This document shows positions 1-7,639 of a DNA stretch of 24,551 bases, piece by piece (within the stretch, counting starts at the first letter, position 1; each line of letters opens with the position of its first letter). Position numbers and translations under genes: made by a program. The notes below the pieces were generated by a model. The model had not been told where the DNA came from. It worked only from the letters and a program-made list of their open reading frames with translations, and did not search any database. Source of the stretch: Candidatus Limnocylindria bacterium (GTDB taxonomy: Bacteria > Chloroflexota > Limnocylindria > QHBO01); contig JASLBU010000140.1 of NCBI GenBank assembly GCA_030146365.1, positions 1 through 24,551 on the forward strand. The letters are read 5' to 3'.

Positions 1-650
1 GTGGCCACCATCTCCGAGATCACCATGAGGATCACCGCCATCGACAGGCTGACTCGCAGGCCCGCGAAAACTCGCGGCGCCGCCGCCGGCAGGGTCACGA
101 GCCGGAGCGTGTCCCACGCTCCCAACCTCAGGGCCCGTGCCGTCTGGCGGTGCCCGGCCTCGACGCCGGCCACGCCATCTGCCGTGTTGAGCAGCACGGG
201 CCACACGGCGCCGAACGCGATGGCGGCGACCTTCATGCCGTCGCCGATGCCGAGCAGCACGATGAACACTGGGAGCAGCACCGGCGGCGGCAGGGCGCGG
301 AGGAATGCCAGGGCCAGCCCCGCGAACTCCCGAGCCGAGGTGGACAGGCCGAGCAGCGTGCCGGCCGTGACGCCGGCAAGCACGGCGATGGCCCAGCCCG
401 CCAGCAGGCGTGCGACGCTCGGTGCCACGCTGGCCGTCCACGCGTCCGCGTCGGTCAGCCACCGCTCCCACGTGTGGCCGGCGACTGCGCCGAACGTCGG
501 CCAGCTCACCGGGTCGTCGACGAGGACGGTGACCAGCTGCCACGCCAGCGCCAATCCGGCCAGCACGCTCAGCCGGTGCGCCGCGGTTCGGAGCGCGCCC
601 ATGAGCGCTGGGGTTCGTGAAGGCGGAGGGCCTGCGACGAACGTCGTCAT
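1..650 (-). CDS. ABC transporter permease, NitT/TauT/SsuC type (3' end cut by window edge)
   Basis: The minus strand is open from an ATG at 648-650 to the left edge, giving 216 codons without a stop. The protein starts MTTFVAGPPP and has several hydrophobic segments. Near residues 150-200 it carries the cytoplasmic EAA-type loop of importer permeases (an AGHRQTARALRLGAWDTLR stretch followed by LPAAAPRVFAGLR), which contacts the ATPase. Its ATG overlaps the TGA of the upstream permease in an ATGA junction, so the two are probably translationally coupled and form a heterodimeric channel. The family usually has about 250-280 residues, so some 40 are missing beyond the edge. The substrate cannot be read from the sequence; sulfonates, nitrate, taurine and pyrimidine precursors are all possible for this family. 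Confidence 0.85.
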   Translation of the reverse strand, partial: MTTFVAGPPPSRTPALMGALRTAAHRLSVLAGLALAWQLVTVLVDDPVSWPTFGAVAGHTWERWLTDADAWTASVAPSVARLLAGWAIAVLAGVTAGTLLGLSTSAREFAGLALAFLRALPPPVLLPVFIVLLGIGDGMKVAAIAFGAVWPVLLNTADGVAGVEAGHRQTARALRLGAWDTLRLVTLPAAAPRVFAGLRVSLSMAVILMVISEMVA

Positions 651-1432
651 GTCACCGCCCGGTGCTGCTCGTGCCACCCGATCAGCCGCCGCTCGCCCGC
701 TGCGAGCAGCGCGGTCAGCGCGAGACCGAGAAGCCCGCTGATCACGATGCCGCCGAACAGGAGGTCGCGCCGCACGCCGGCTTGGGAGTTCGCAAGCATC
801 CACACGCCGATGCCGTTCGATCCGCCCGCGATGAGCTCGGCGCTGACGGCGACGATCAGTGCGATCGGCGCCGCGATGCGGAGGCCGGTCACGATGTACG
901 GCGAGGCTGCCGGCAGCGCGACCCGCCAGAGGACCGCCCGGGGCCGCAGACCGAAGACTCGCGCCGTCTCGCGCGCGAGCGGATCCACGTCGCGCATCCC
1001 GTAGATGGTATTGAGCAGAATCGGCCAGCCGCAGGCGTAGGCGATGAGGACGATCTTCATGTCAAGCCCGCGGCCGAGCACCAGCACGACCGCCGGGATG
1101 AGCGCGACCGACGGGATCGGGCGGAGCAGCTCGATCGCGGCAACCGCCGCTCGATAGGTGGGCCGAGACGACCCGAGCAGGATGCCGACGGGTACCGCGA
1201 AGAGGGCCGCGACCGCGAGCCCGGCAACCCATGCTGTCAGCGTGCCGGCCAGGTGACCGAGGAAGACCGTGTCGACCAGCAGGCGGCCGGCCGCCATCAG
1301 CATGCTCGAGGCGGGTGGCAGCGAGCTCGGGTCGACGATCTCCAGACGGCTCAGCAGCTCGCCGGTCGCGGCAAGCACCCCGAGGCCGGCCGCCCCCCGA
1401 GCGGTTGCGCGTCGGCGGTGGACGGCGCGCAT
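647..1432 (-). CDS. ABC transporter permease, NitT/TauT/SsuC type
   Basis: This 261-residue inner-membrane permease has an Arg-rich N-terminus (MRAVHRRR), several membrane segments and the EAA-type loop around residues 165-200 (GMRDVDPLARETARVFGLR, then LPAASPYIVTGLRIA). It belongs to the BPD_transp_1 family of importer permeases. The ATG at 1430-1432 lies 8 bases after the stop of the binding-protein gene, and its own TGA overlaps the ATG of the next permease. The order binding protein, permease, permease is typical of NitT/TauT-type operons. An ATPase gene is expected past the left edge because none is present here. Family assignment is secure; the substrate is not known. Confidence 0.88.
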   Translation of the reverse strand: MRAVHRRRATARGAAGLGVLAATGELLSRLEIVDPSSLPPASSMLMAAGRLLVDTVFLGHLAGTLTAWVAGLAVAALFAVPVGILLGSSRPTYRAAVAAIELLRPIPSVALIPAVVLVLGRGLDMKIVLIAYACGWPILLNTIYGMRDVDPLARETARVFGLRPRAVLWRVALPAASPYIVTGLRIAAPIALIVAVSAELIAGGSNGIGVWMLANSQAGVRRDLLFGGIVISGLLGLALTALLAAGERRLIGWHEQHRAVT

Positions 1433-1440
1433 GCGGCCGG

Positions 1441-2424
1441 TCAGTGACCGGGCACCACGAGCTCGCCGACCTCGAGCCGCGCCTCGAGGAGGCCGAACTC
1501 GAGGAGGTAGTCGTGGACCCGACCGAGGTCCGCCGGGTCCAGACGAGCGCGGAACTCCGGCAGGGCGATCTGATCTGTCAGCTGTGGTTCCAGGTTGGTG
1601 AACTCCGGAGCGACCCGGGTAACCAGGCCAGGATCGTCGTGGATGAGCTCGACCGCCGCTTCGAGCGCCCGTCGGAACGCGGCGACGGTGTTCGGGTTCG
1701 TCTCGGTGAACGCGGCCGAGGACTGATAGCCGGCCACCGGAAAGCGCTCCATGTCGCCGACGTACGAGTCGACGACGAGGACCGCCCCCACCTGCTCGCG
1801 GGCGAGGGTGGCGACCGGCTCGCTGGCCCAGATGACGTCGACATCGCCCCGTTCCAGCGCTGCGGTCATGTCCGGGAATCCGATCTCGACGAGCTCCGCC
1901 GCATCTCCGTCGAGGCCAGCGTGGACGAGCGCGGACCGCACCGCCAGCTCGCCCAGGTTCCCGAGCGTGTTGACCGCCACCCGCTTCCCGGCCATGGCGG
2001 CGGGATTGCCCTCGAGGCCGGAGCCCGGCATGGCGAGCAGCTGGGTGAATCCGGGCCGCGCGACCGTGCCGTTTGCCACCGCCCGGAGCTCCAGGCCCTG
2101 CTGGTTGGCGATGAGGAACGAGGGCCACGCGCCATATGCGACGTCGAGATCGCCGCCGACCAGGGCCGGGATGGCGGCGGCGCCACCGGCGACGACCTCG
2201 ACGCTGACCGTCAGTCCCTCGGCGGCGAACAGGCCCTCGTCGATGGCGATATGGATTGGCGCGACGTCGACGATCGGCAGGGTTCCCACGGTGAGCTCCG
2301 CCACCTCCGGAGCGCCATCGGAGCGGGCCGGCACGGAGGGCGTCGCGCACGCCGCGGAAAGTCCCGCCAATGCGACGAGTGTCGCGATGGACGTGGCGTG
2401 CCGGCGGGCTCGGGCGAGGGGCAT
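1441..2424 (-). CDS. ABC transporter substrate-binding lipoprotein, NMT1/SsuA-like
   Basis: The 327-residue protein starts MPLARARRH, with a hydrophobic stretch ending LSAAC that resembles a lipobox, so it is probably a secreted lipoprotein anchored at Cys. The mature part opens with TVGTLPIVDVAPIHIAIDEG, the first strand and ligand loop of the NitT/TauT/NMT1 periplasmic-binding fold, and continues with GGDLDVAYGAWPSF and GDVDVIWASEP, which match the family's pattern. I chose the ATG at 2422-2424 because GGAGG lies 4 bases upstream; an in-frame ATG 18 bases earlier would place that GGAGG inside the gene. Position -3 of the lipobox is Ser, not the usual Leu/Val. Two permease genes follow at once. 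The ligand is unknown. Confidence 0.87.
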   Translation of the reverse strand: MPLARARRHATSIATLVALAGLSAACATPSVPARSDGAPEVAELTVGTLPIVDVAPIHIAIDEGLFAAEGLTVSVEVVAGGAAAIPALVGGDLDVAYGAWPSFLIANQQGLELRAVANGTVARPGFTQLLAMPGSGLEGNPAAMAGKRVAVNTLGNLGELAVRSALVHAGLDGDAAELVEIGFPDMTAALERGDVDVIWASEPVATLAREQVGAVLVVDSYVGDMERFPVAGYQSSAAFTETNPNTVAAFRRALEAAVELIHDDPGLVTRVAPEFTNLEPQLTDQIALPEFRARLDPADLGRVHDYLLEFGLLEARLEVGELVVPGH

Positions 2425-2520
2425 CGGACCTCCGCTGATCATGGGTGTGCCTGCGGGGCATCGCGGCGGCATGGCGACGATACGCGCTCCGCCGGGGTGC
2501 GTCAGGGCGGGGCCGGGTCG

Positions 2521-3771
2521 TCAGGCGGCCGAAACGGCGAGCGGATCGTGCCTGGGCACCAGGAACGCGGCGGCACCGGCGGCGAGGATCGAGCCGCCGA
2601 CGCCCAGAACGGCGATCGCCGTCTCGACCGAACGATCGGCCAGCAGGCCCGCGACGCCCGCCCCGACCGGCATGCCGACGTAGTTGAACGCCATCGAGAC
2701 CGCGAATGCTCGCCCCATCCATGCCGGATCCGTCCGACGCTGCCGCACGGTGAAGAGGGCGATGTCCATCGGTCCGACGAGGACGCCCACGAGCAGCATC
2801 TCGAGCATCAGCAACCCCAGCCCGACGGGCACCGACGCCTGTCCGGCCGCGAGCAGCAGCAACGCGACCACCGGCACCAGCGCGACCATCGGCCAGACGA
2901 GCAGCGACCATTCCCGGCCGCGGGTGCTCATCCGCCCGAACGCGAACGCGGAGATCACGCCGGAAACGCCAGAGGCGGCGAACACGATGCCGACCACCGC
3001 CTCGGACAGCCCGAAGCGTCCGATCACGATCAGCGGGATCACGATGCTCGTCATCCCGTGCGCCAGGTTGCTGAGCGTGATGGCGAAGCCCAGTCCCCGC
3101 AGCGTCGGGTTGCGCCAGGTGTACCGGAGGCCGGCCCACGCGTCGGCGAGGACGCGACCGGTCGAGGCCGTGGGCGCCACCGGCTCCGGCACGCCGACCA
3201 GGATGGTGGCCGCGATGCCGAAGGAGGCGCCGATCAGCACCAAGGCCGTGGCACCGCCGAACACCGCCACCAGGACCGCGGCGATCGGCGGGCCCAAAAT
3301 CGTGGCGACCACGTACCCGTTCGAGTCCACGGCGTTCACCCGTTCCCACAGCGGCTCCGGCACGAGGATCGGGAACAGGGACCGCAGGCCGACGTGGCTC
3401 AGGATGCTCGTCAGCGAGCCGATGACCGCGATCAGCAGGAGGATCGGCCCGGGCAGCAGGTCCAGCAGCGCGAGCATCCCCACCACGCCCATGGCGACCA
3501 GCGCGACCACGTAGTCGAGCAGCACCAGCCGGATGCGACCGTGCCGATCGAGGAGCGCTCCGGCGATCGGGCTGATGAGAAGTCCCGGAAAGACGCTGGC
3601 GAAGGTGACGAAGCCGGTGAAGGCGGGGGAGCCGTATCGGTCCAGGGTGAACAGCACCAGCGCCACGCCCACCATCGACTGCGCGATCCGCGCGATCTGC
3701 ATGCTGAGCAGCACGCGCCCCAGCGTGGGCACGCGTAGCAGGGCACGGTAGGACCGATCGGTCGGGCTCAC
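2521..3771 (-). CDS. MFS transporter, drug/metabolite efflux-like
   Basis: The 416-residue protein has about 12 hydrophobic segments. In the loop after the second segment it has the MFS motif A (AGALLDRHGRIRL), and it ends with an Arg/His-containing cytoplasmic tail. It looks like an MFS exporter of the MdtG/EntS-like kind. The start is a GTG at 3769-3771 with no obvious ribosome-binding site; a TAGAAT hexamer 9 bases upstream suggests a near-leaderless mRNA of its own. It lies 56 bases downstream of arsM on the same strand, so read-through from the arsenic operon is possible. Some MFS proteins (ArsK, ArsJ) do export arsenic species, but nothing in the sequence ties this one to arsenic. The function is inferred from family only. 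Confidence 0.85.
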   Translation of the reverse strand: MSPTDRSYRALLRVPTLGRVLLSMQIARIAQSMVGVALVLFTLDRYGSPAFTGFVTFASVFPGLLISPIAGALLDRHGRIRLVLLDYVVALVAMGVVGMLALLDLLPGPILLLIAVIGSLTSILSHVGLRSLFPILVPEPLWERVNAVDSNGYVVATILGPPIAAVLVAVFGGATALVLIGASFGIAATILVGVPEPVAPTASTGRVLADAWAGLRYTWRNPTLRGLGFAITLSNLAHGMTSIVIPLIVIGRFGLSEAVVGIVFAASGVSGVISAFAFGRMSTRGREWSLLVWPMVALVPVVALLLLAAGQASVPVGLGLLMLEMLLVGVLVGPMDIALFTVRQRRTDPAWMGRAFAVSMAFNYVGMPVGAGVAGLLADRSVETAIAVLGVGGSILAAGAAAFLVPRHDPLAVSAA

Positions 3772-3780
3772 GGGACGCCG

Positions 3781-3786
3781 ATTCTA
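3781..3786 (-). promoter_or_regulatory. Putative -10 element (TAGAAT) of the MFS gene
   Basis: On the minus strand TAGAAT lies 9 bases before the GTG of the MFS gene. Transcription would begin within a base or two of the start codon. No good -35 is visible, and there is no Shine-Dalgarno, which fits a near-leaderless transcript. Confidence 0.4.
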
Positions 3787-3827
3787 GCGCCGATGCGACG
3801 CGTGCCCTCCGGGGCTGCCGCCCTGGC

Positions 3828-4637
3828 TCAGCAGCAGCCACCGCCTCCGCAGCAGCCGCCAGCGGCGGCCAGCGGAAGCTCCGGACGGACGGGCGCCGCC
3901 CATGGCGCAGCGTCGGCCGGCTTCGTGGCACGGACGATGACGCTGTGCAGGCCGTCCGCGACCTGGTGGGTGGGGGAGAGCGTGACATCGGCAAGGCCCA
4001 CGTCCCGGAGGCCCGAGGCGAACTCGGTGAACGACAGCGCCCCGGCGATGCAGCCGACGTACGAGCCGCGCTCGGCGCGCTGGTCCGGTGTGAGCGAGTC
4101 GTCCGCCACGATGTCGGTGATCCCGATGCGGCCGCCCGGCTTCAGTACCCGGCCGATCTCTCGGAAGACGGCCGGCTTGTCGGCGGCGAGGTTGATCACG
4201 CAGTTGCTGATCACGACGTCGACCGAATCCGCGGGCAGCGGCACCGATTCGATGGTTCCCTTCAGGAACTCGACGTTCGTCGCACCGGCTTCGGCAGCGT
4301 TCCGTTGGGCCAGCGCGAGCATCTCGTCCGTCATGTCGAGCCCGATCGCGCGGCCGGTGGGTCCCACGCGCTTCGCCGACAGCAGGACGTCGATCCCGCC
4401 GCCCGATCCGAGGTCGAGGACGCGCTCTCCCTCATGCAGCTCGGCGACGGCGGTCGGGTTTCCACATCCGAGCGAGGCAAGCACGGCCGCGTTTGGCAGG
4501 TCGGCCTGCTCCAGCGCGCTGTACAGACCGGCGCCGATGCCCTCGTCGGGTCCACAGCAGGCACCGCTGCCCTTCGCCGCCTGGGTGGCCGCCGCGGCGT
4601 ATCGCTCGCGCACCAGCTCGTGGATCGATTCGGTCAT
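3828..4637 (-). CDS. arsM: Arsenite S-adenosylmethionine methyltransferase
   Basis: ArsM transfers methyl groups from SAM to As(III), producing methylated, partly volatile arsenicals in the cytoplasm. The 269-residue protein has the SAM-binding motif VLDLGSGGGIDVLL at about 73-86 and the three conserved arsenic-binding cysteines: Cys58 in SLGCGNP, Cys146 in SNCVINL and Cys196 in YVGCIAG. There is an extra Cys pair at 27-28 and a Cys-rich C-terminus ending GGCCGGGGCC, a tail known from other ArsM proteins. I chose the ATG at 4635-4637 (MTESIHELV), with AGGAG 12 bases upstream; a longer in-frame reading runs back over the end of arsR and is unlikely. It follows arsR by 14 bases and is clearly in the same operon. 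Confidence 0.94.
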   Translation of the reverse strand: MTESIHELVRERYAAAATQAAKGSGACCGPDEGIGAGLYSALEQADLPNAAVLASLGCGNPTAVAELHEGERVLDLGSGGGIDVLLSAKRVGPTGRAIGLDMTDEMLALAQRNAAEAGATNVEFLKGTIESVPLPADSVDVVISNCVINLAADKPAVFREIGRVLKPGGRIGITDIVADDSLTPDQRAERGSYVGCIAGALSFTEFASGLRDVGLADVTLSPTHQVADGLHSVIVRATKPADAAPWAAPVRPELPLAAAGGCCGGGGCC

Positions 4638-4651
4638 TCGCGGCTGCGCTC

Positions 4652-4966
4652 CTACGCGATCTGGACGAGATTGCCGAAGCTCGCGCCGAGCTCCGCCCAT
4701 CGGCGGGCGAAGTTCGGCGAGAGGGAATAGACGATGTTCGTGCCCTGCCGCTCGCTGACGACCACGCCGGCCTCACGCAGGACTTTCAGGTGGTGGCTGA
4801 TGGTGGGCTGGCTGACCGAGCAGCACTCGCTGAAGTCACACGCGCACACGTCGCTCGCCGCGGCGAGCTGGCGGACGAACGACAGTCGCACCGGGTCGGC
4901 GAGCGCAGCGAGGAAGGCGATGTCCGGGTCGGTGCTGCGCGCGGCTCGGCTCAGGCCGGCCGGCAC
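4652..4966 (-). CDS. arsR: ArsR/SmtB-family metalloregulator
   Basis: ArsR is a dimeric winged-helix repressor that leaves DNA on binding As(III)/Sb(III). The 104-residue reading has the family's metal-site helix DVCACDFSECC (thiols in a CxC plus CC arrangement) directly followed by the recognition helix SVSQPTISHHLKVLREAGVV and the wing RQGTNIVYSL. I prefer the GTG at 4964-4966: codons before it in this frame, back to another GTG at 5017, often end in A or T, whereas the overlapping small gene in another frame has strong G/C third positions there. The start overlaps the end of that small gene by 16 bases, suggesting translational coupling. It precedes arsM and lies downstream of a palindrome that fits an ArsR operator. 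Confidence 0.92.
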   Translation of the reverse strand: MPAGLSRAARSTDPDIAFLAALADPVRLSFVRQLAAASDVCACDFSECCSVSQPTISHHLKVLREAGVVVSERQGTNIVYSLSPNFARRWAELGASFGNLVQIA

Positions 4967-5109
4967 GGCGTGCGTGCCTGTTGTATCAGGATCAGCCCGA
5001 GCAGCGTGCGGCGGCACGTCGCGAGCAGGCTGTTCTGGCGGCGCCGGGCCGCGCGACGCTCCAGGTCGGCGTGCCGGTCGTGGGAGAGCATCTCCATGCG
5101 TGAGTCCAT
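4951..5109 (-). CDS. Small 52-residue protein leading the ars operon (unrecognised)
   Basis: An ATG at 5107-5109 opens a 52-codon frame reading MDSRMEMLSHDRHADLERRA at its start, then an Arg-rich stretch, then a short hydrophobic segment (TLLGLILI) and a Cys near the end. AAGGA lies just before the ATG. In 47 of the 52 codons the third base is G or C, as in neighbouring true genes. It begins about 24 bases after the predicted transcription start of the ars promoter and overlaps the start of arsR, so it would be the first gene of the operon. It has two Cys (32 and 49). I do not recognise the family. It could be a real small protein or a leader peptide coupling translation to arsR. Confidence 0.55.
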   Translation of the reverse strand: MDSRMEMLSHDRHADLERRAARRRQNSLLATCRRTLLGLILIQQARTPCRPA

Positions 5110-5139
5110 GTGTCCTTCATTCCTCTGTGTGTTGCCCCG

Positions 5140-5168
5140 AGCCTACCTCCTGTATTGATGTACGTCAA
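5140..5168 (-). promoter_or_regulatory. Promoter of the ars operon
   Basis: On the minus strand there is a -35 TTGACG (5163-5168) and a -10 TAGGCT (5140-5145) separated by exactly 17 bases, close to the housekeeping consensus. Transcription would start near 5133 and run into the small gene, arsR and arsM. The -35 and spacer lie within the palindrome at 5153-5170. Confidence 0.6.
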
Positions 5169-5170
5169 TA
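5153..5170. promoter_or_regulatory. Putative ArsR operator
   Basis: TATTGATGTACGTCAATA is an 18-base palindrome with 8 of 9 base pairs matching. ATTGA...TCAAT half-sites are characteristic of ArsR/SmtB operators. It covers the -35 box of the ars promoter, so bound ArsR would block RNA polymerase and the operon would be autoregulated. Confidence 0.62.
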
Positions 5171-5223
5171 TTGGGGATGGTCGATGCGTAGCCAGCCGTG
5201 GCCGGGGGGACATGGGCTGTGGG

Positions 5224-5571
5224 CTAGCCCTCCGTGTCGGCGTAGACGCGGGGAAGGCCGGCGCGCAGCTCCCCTGGCACGTTGCGCGCGTCGCCGCCGC
5301 TGACGGTCGTATTCGGCCCGCTGTCCTCGACGGCGACGGGCGGCCGCTCGCTGGAGGAGCGTTGGACCGTGTGCACCACTTCGCGGACGCGGTAGGTTCG
5401 GCGTGATCCCTCCTCGGCGATGTACTCGATCCGCTCACCGACGCGAGGCAGCGGGGCGGCGTGCTCGAGGTCCGCGGACCAGCCCTCGGGCTCCACGATC
5501 AGCGTCCACGGCATCCCCGTGGGCGGTCCGCCGCCTTCCTCGACCCCGACAGGTTCCTGATCCCCGCTCAT
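5224..5571 (-). CDS. Hypothetical protein, 115 residues
   Basis: The protein has no signal peptide or membrane segment. An acidic, Gly/Pro-rich N-terminus is followed by a probable beta-rich core (MPWTLIVEPEGW, then PRVGERIEYIAEEGSRRTYR and VREVVHTVQ) and a polar tail ending in ADTEG. Third codon positions are mostly G/C, and the ATG at 5569-5571 has GAGG about 8 bases upstream, both of which support a real gene. I do not recognise the family. It is divergent from the AI-2E-family gene across an 83-base gap and is not obviously part of the ars operon, whose promoter lies just beyond its 3' end. Confidence 0.65.
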   Translation of the reverse strand: MSGDQEPVGVEEGGGPPTGMPWTLIVEPEGWSADLEHAAPLPRVGERIEYIAEEGSRRTYRVREVVHTVQRSSSERPPVAVEDSGPNTTVSGGDARNVPGELRAGLPRVYADTEG

Positions 5572-5654
5572 CCTGGTGCCTCACTGCGTCTTTGGTCGTC
5601 CGGCACATTGTGAACGGTGCCGCACAAGTTGAACGCCGCGCCACGCGGGCTGCC

Positions 5655-7037
5655 ATGATCGCGATCACGATGCCGATGCCGGACGACGAGGCAGCCCGAG
5701 CCAAGCGTGACCGCTGGTGGCGGTCGGCGTTCCTCATGCTCGCGACGATCTACGTCGCGCTCCTGCTCGGCGGCCTCCTGCTCCGCCTGTTCGAAGGCTT
5801 CACGCAGATCGTGCTCATCCTGTTCCTGGCATGGCTGCTGGCGTTCGTCCTCTCGCCGGTGGTGACCTGGACCACGGAACGGACCCGACTGGGGCGCGGC
5901 CCGGTCATCGGCATCGTCTACGCGGCCACGCTGATCGGCAGCGGCTTCCTGCTGTTCTACGCGGTGTCCGCCATGGGCTCCACCGTGGCGGAGATGACCG
6001 CTGATTACCCGCTGACCAAGGCGCGGATCGAGGGAACGCTCCGCGGCTGGGAGGAGGCCGTCGCCTTCGGTAGGTTCAACCCCAACCTCGTGGAGCTGTA
6101 CCGGGACGTCGAGCAGGCGGTCTCGGCCACGTCACAGAGTGTCATCGGGGACGTGCCGGAGGTGACCGTCGCAATCCTCGGCGCATTGGTGATCGTCACG
6201 ATCCTGAGCCTGTACATGCTGGCCGACAGCGCCGGAATCCTGGCGAAGTTCGAGCGCGTGGTGCCGCGCCGCTACGCGGATGAGTTCGAGATCCTCGTGC
6301 GGAACGTGTCGAGGGCGTTCGGGGGATTCCTGCGCGCCCAGGTTGTCCTGGCCGCCATCCAGACGTTCCTCACCGTGGCGGTCGTCATCCTTTGCGACCT
6401 GCCGTACGGCTTCCTCATCGGCGCGACGTCGGCGCTCGCGATGCTGGTTCCGTTCTTCGGTCCTCCGCTGGCCCTCGTGCCGCCGATCCTCGGCGTCGCG
6501 ATCTACAACCCGGACTGGCTCCTCGTGGTCGCGCCCCTGCTTCTGATCGTCCAGACAGTCCTCGTCAACTATCTGCAACCGCGCCTGATGCGCGAGGCGC
6601 TCGGCATGCACCCGATCCTCGTGCTTGTCGGCCTGCTGGTGGGCGCCCAGGTGGCCGGCCTCTGGGGTGCGTTGTTCGGCATCCCGGTCATCGCGGTGCT
6701 CAACGTCTTCTTCAACTACGTCATCAACCTGCGCACCATCGACGAGACTCCGGAGTCCGAGGTCGAAGACGTGCTGGAGGAGGTCCGGCACGACGTTCCG
6801 GACGCCACGCCCGAGGAGGTTGCCGCCATCGCGGCCAACCGGGTGGAGGATGAGATCCAGGAGCGCGACGATGTAACGGGGGGTACGGGCGCCTCTGATG
6901 ACCTGCGGGCTGCGGCCGGGGATCTGCGCGCGGCCGCCGGGGAGCAGCGGTCCGCTGCGAGTGGGATCGAGGCATCCACCGAGGACCTGCGGGGAGTGGT
7001 CGACGACCTCCGCAACCCCGAGCCGGAGCGTCCCTAG
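5655..7037 (+). CDS. AI-2E family transporter (PF01594-type membrane protein)
   Basis: The 460-residue protein has two or three N-terminal membrane segments (AFLMLATIYVALLLGGLLL, then IVLILFLAWLLAFVLSPVV), a soluble middle part, and a C-terminal group of hydrophobic segments with conserved features such as YGFLIGATSALAMLVPFFG, QPRLMREALGMHPILV and GLWGALFGIPV. These are the signature of the AI-2E transporter family, whose members have been linked to autoinducer export or to Na+/H+ antiport. After about residue 365 comes an acidic cytoplasmic tail with the repeat DLRAAAG-DLRAAAG-EQRSAAS. I chose the ATG at 5655; in-frame ATGs at 5670 and 5676 are also possible, and codons further upstream look non-coding. 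The stop overlaps the end of the convergent receiver gene by 4 bases. Confidence 0.87.
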   Translation: MIAITMPMPDDEAARAKRDRWWRSAFLMLATIYVALLLGGLLLRLFEGFTQIVLILFLAWLLAFVLSPVVTWTTERTRLGRGPVIGIVYAATLIGSGFLLFYAVSAMGSTVAEMTADYPLTKARIEGTLRGWEEAVAFGRFNPNLVELYRDVEQAVSATSQSVIGDVPEVTVAILGALVIVTILSLYMLADSAGILAKFERVVPRRYADEFEILVRNVSRAFGGFLRAQVVLAAIQTFLTVAVVILCDLPYGFLIGATSALAMLVPFFGPPLALVPPILGVAIYNPDWLLVVAPLLLIVQTVLVNYLQPRLMREALGMHPILVLVGLLVGAQVAGLWGALFGIPVIAVLNVFFNYVINLRTIDETPESEVEDVLEEVRHDVPDATPEEVAAIAANRVEDEIQERDDVTGGTGASDDLRAAAGDLRAAAGEQRSAASGIEASTEDLRGVVDDLRNPEPERP

Positions 7038-7429
7038 TCCTCGCCGCCACCGGCGACGCTGCCGCCGTCCTCCCGGTGCAGACGGCACGTCCGCTGAACC
7101 AGTGCGTTGAGCTCTTCCGGCGAGAACGGCTTGTCGCGTGCCGGTGAGACGAACGAGAGGATCTTGTCGCCGGTCAGGACGACGACGGGGACGCTGCTCA
7201 GCTGCGGATCGCGCGAGATCTCCCGCTCGAGCTCGAACCCGTCCATGCGCGGCATCCGGACGTCGGTGAGAATCACGCAGGGCACCGAGCCGGAGCGCAG
7301 GCGCTTGAGCGCGTCGGGTCCGCTGGCGGCCACGGCCACGCGGTGACCGGTTTCGCCCAGCACGTCGCGAAACAGGTCCCGGACCGTCCGCTCGTCGTCC
7401 ACGACGAGCACCGAATGCACTCGCGTCAC
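7034..7429 (-). CDS. Stand-alone response-regulator receiver domain protein
   Basis: The 131-residue protein is a single CheY-like REC domain. The acidic pair Asp11-Asp12 (VVDDE), phosphoacceptor Asp56 (ILTDVRMPRMDG), Thr86 (VVVLTGDK) and Lys100 (RDKPFSPEEL) are all present, so it should accept phosphate from a histidine kinase. There is no output domain, so it must act by protein contact. I chose the GTG at 7427-7429, which has a GAGGACGGAA stretch just upstream; a longer reading to 7528 lacks domain content. No sensor kinase is in the window, so its partner is unknown. It ends tail-to-tail with the AI-2E-family gene. Confidence 0.88.
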   Translation of the reverse strand: MTRVHSVLVVDDERTVRDLFRDVLGETGHRVAVAASGPDALKRLRSGSVPCVILTDVRMPRMDGFELEREISRDPQLSSVPVVVLTGDKILSFVSPARDKPFSPEELNALVQRTCRLHREDGGSVAGGGED

Positions 7430-7554
7430 TTCCGTCCTCGCTGGTGAGGCGACGACCTGCAGGTCCGGTGCCCATGAGCGATGCGCCGATGGTCCGGTCC
7501 CACAGGGACGTGGCCGTCCATCAGTCATGGGACCCGACCCGGACGAGTCGGCTA

Positions 7555-7583
7555 CTGACCGCGCTCCGGGCGGTGCCTAGGGT
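7555..7583 (+). promoter_or_regulatory. Putative promoter of the CAP-domain gene
   Basis: CTGACC at 7555-7560 and TAGGGT at 7578-7583 are separated by 17 bases and resemble a housekeeping promoter of a high-GC organism. Transcription would start near 7590, leaving about 50 bases of leader with a GGAG before the ATG at 7640. Nothing else was found in the 210-base gap between the receiver gene and this one. Confidence 0.42.
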
Positions 7584-7639
7584 GGATGCCAGGCGGCACT
7601 CCGCCCCGCACTGCACCAGATCCCATCGGAGCTCAACGC

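Noticed and set aside
1231..3738. Plus-strand open frame of 835 codons
   Set aside because: It lies antisense to the binding-protein and MFS genes, its codon use is atypical and no motif is present. Long antisense frames are common in DNA this GC-rich.
647..3994. Minus-strand open frame of 1115 codons across the ABC and MFS genes
   Set aside because: Only the part from 1432 to 647 is the permease. Upstream it runs in the wrong frame through the binding protein and MFS genes, and its translation is Arg/Pro/Ala-rich with no domain.
4967..5017. Longer arsR start at the GTG at 5017
   Set aside because: Codons between 5017 and 4966 in the arsR frame often end in A or T, and the extra residues add no ArsR sequence. 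The GTG at 4966 is preferred, though not proven.
4992..5438. Minus-strand 148-codon frame upstream of arsR
   Set aside because: It crosses the ars promoter and operator and the end of the next gene, with Arg/Thr/Ala-rich sequence. The 52-codon frame in the same place has far better third-position bias.
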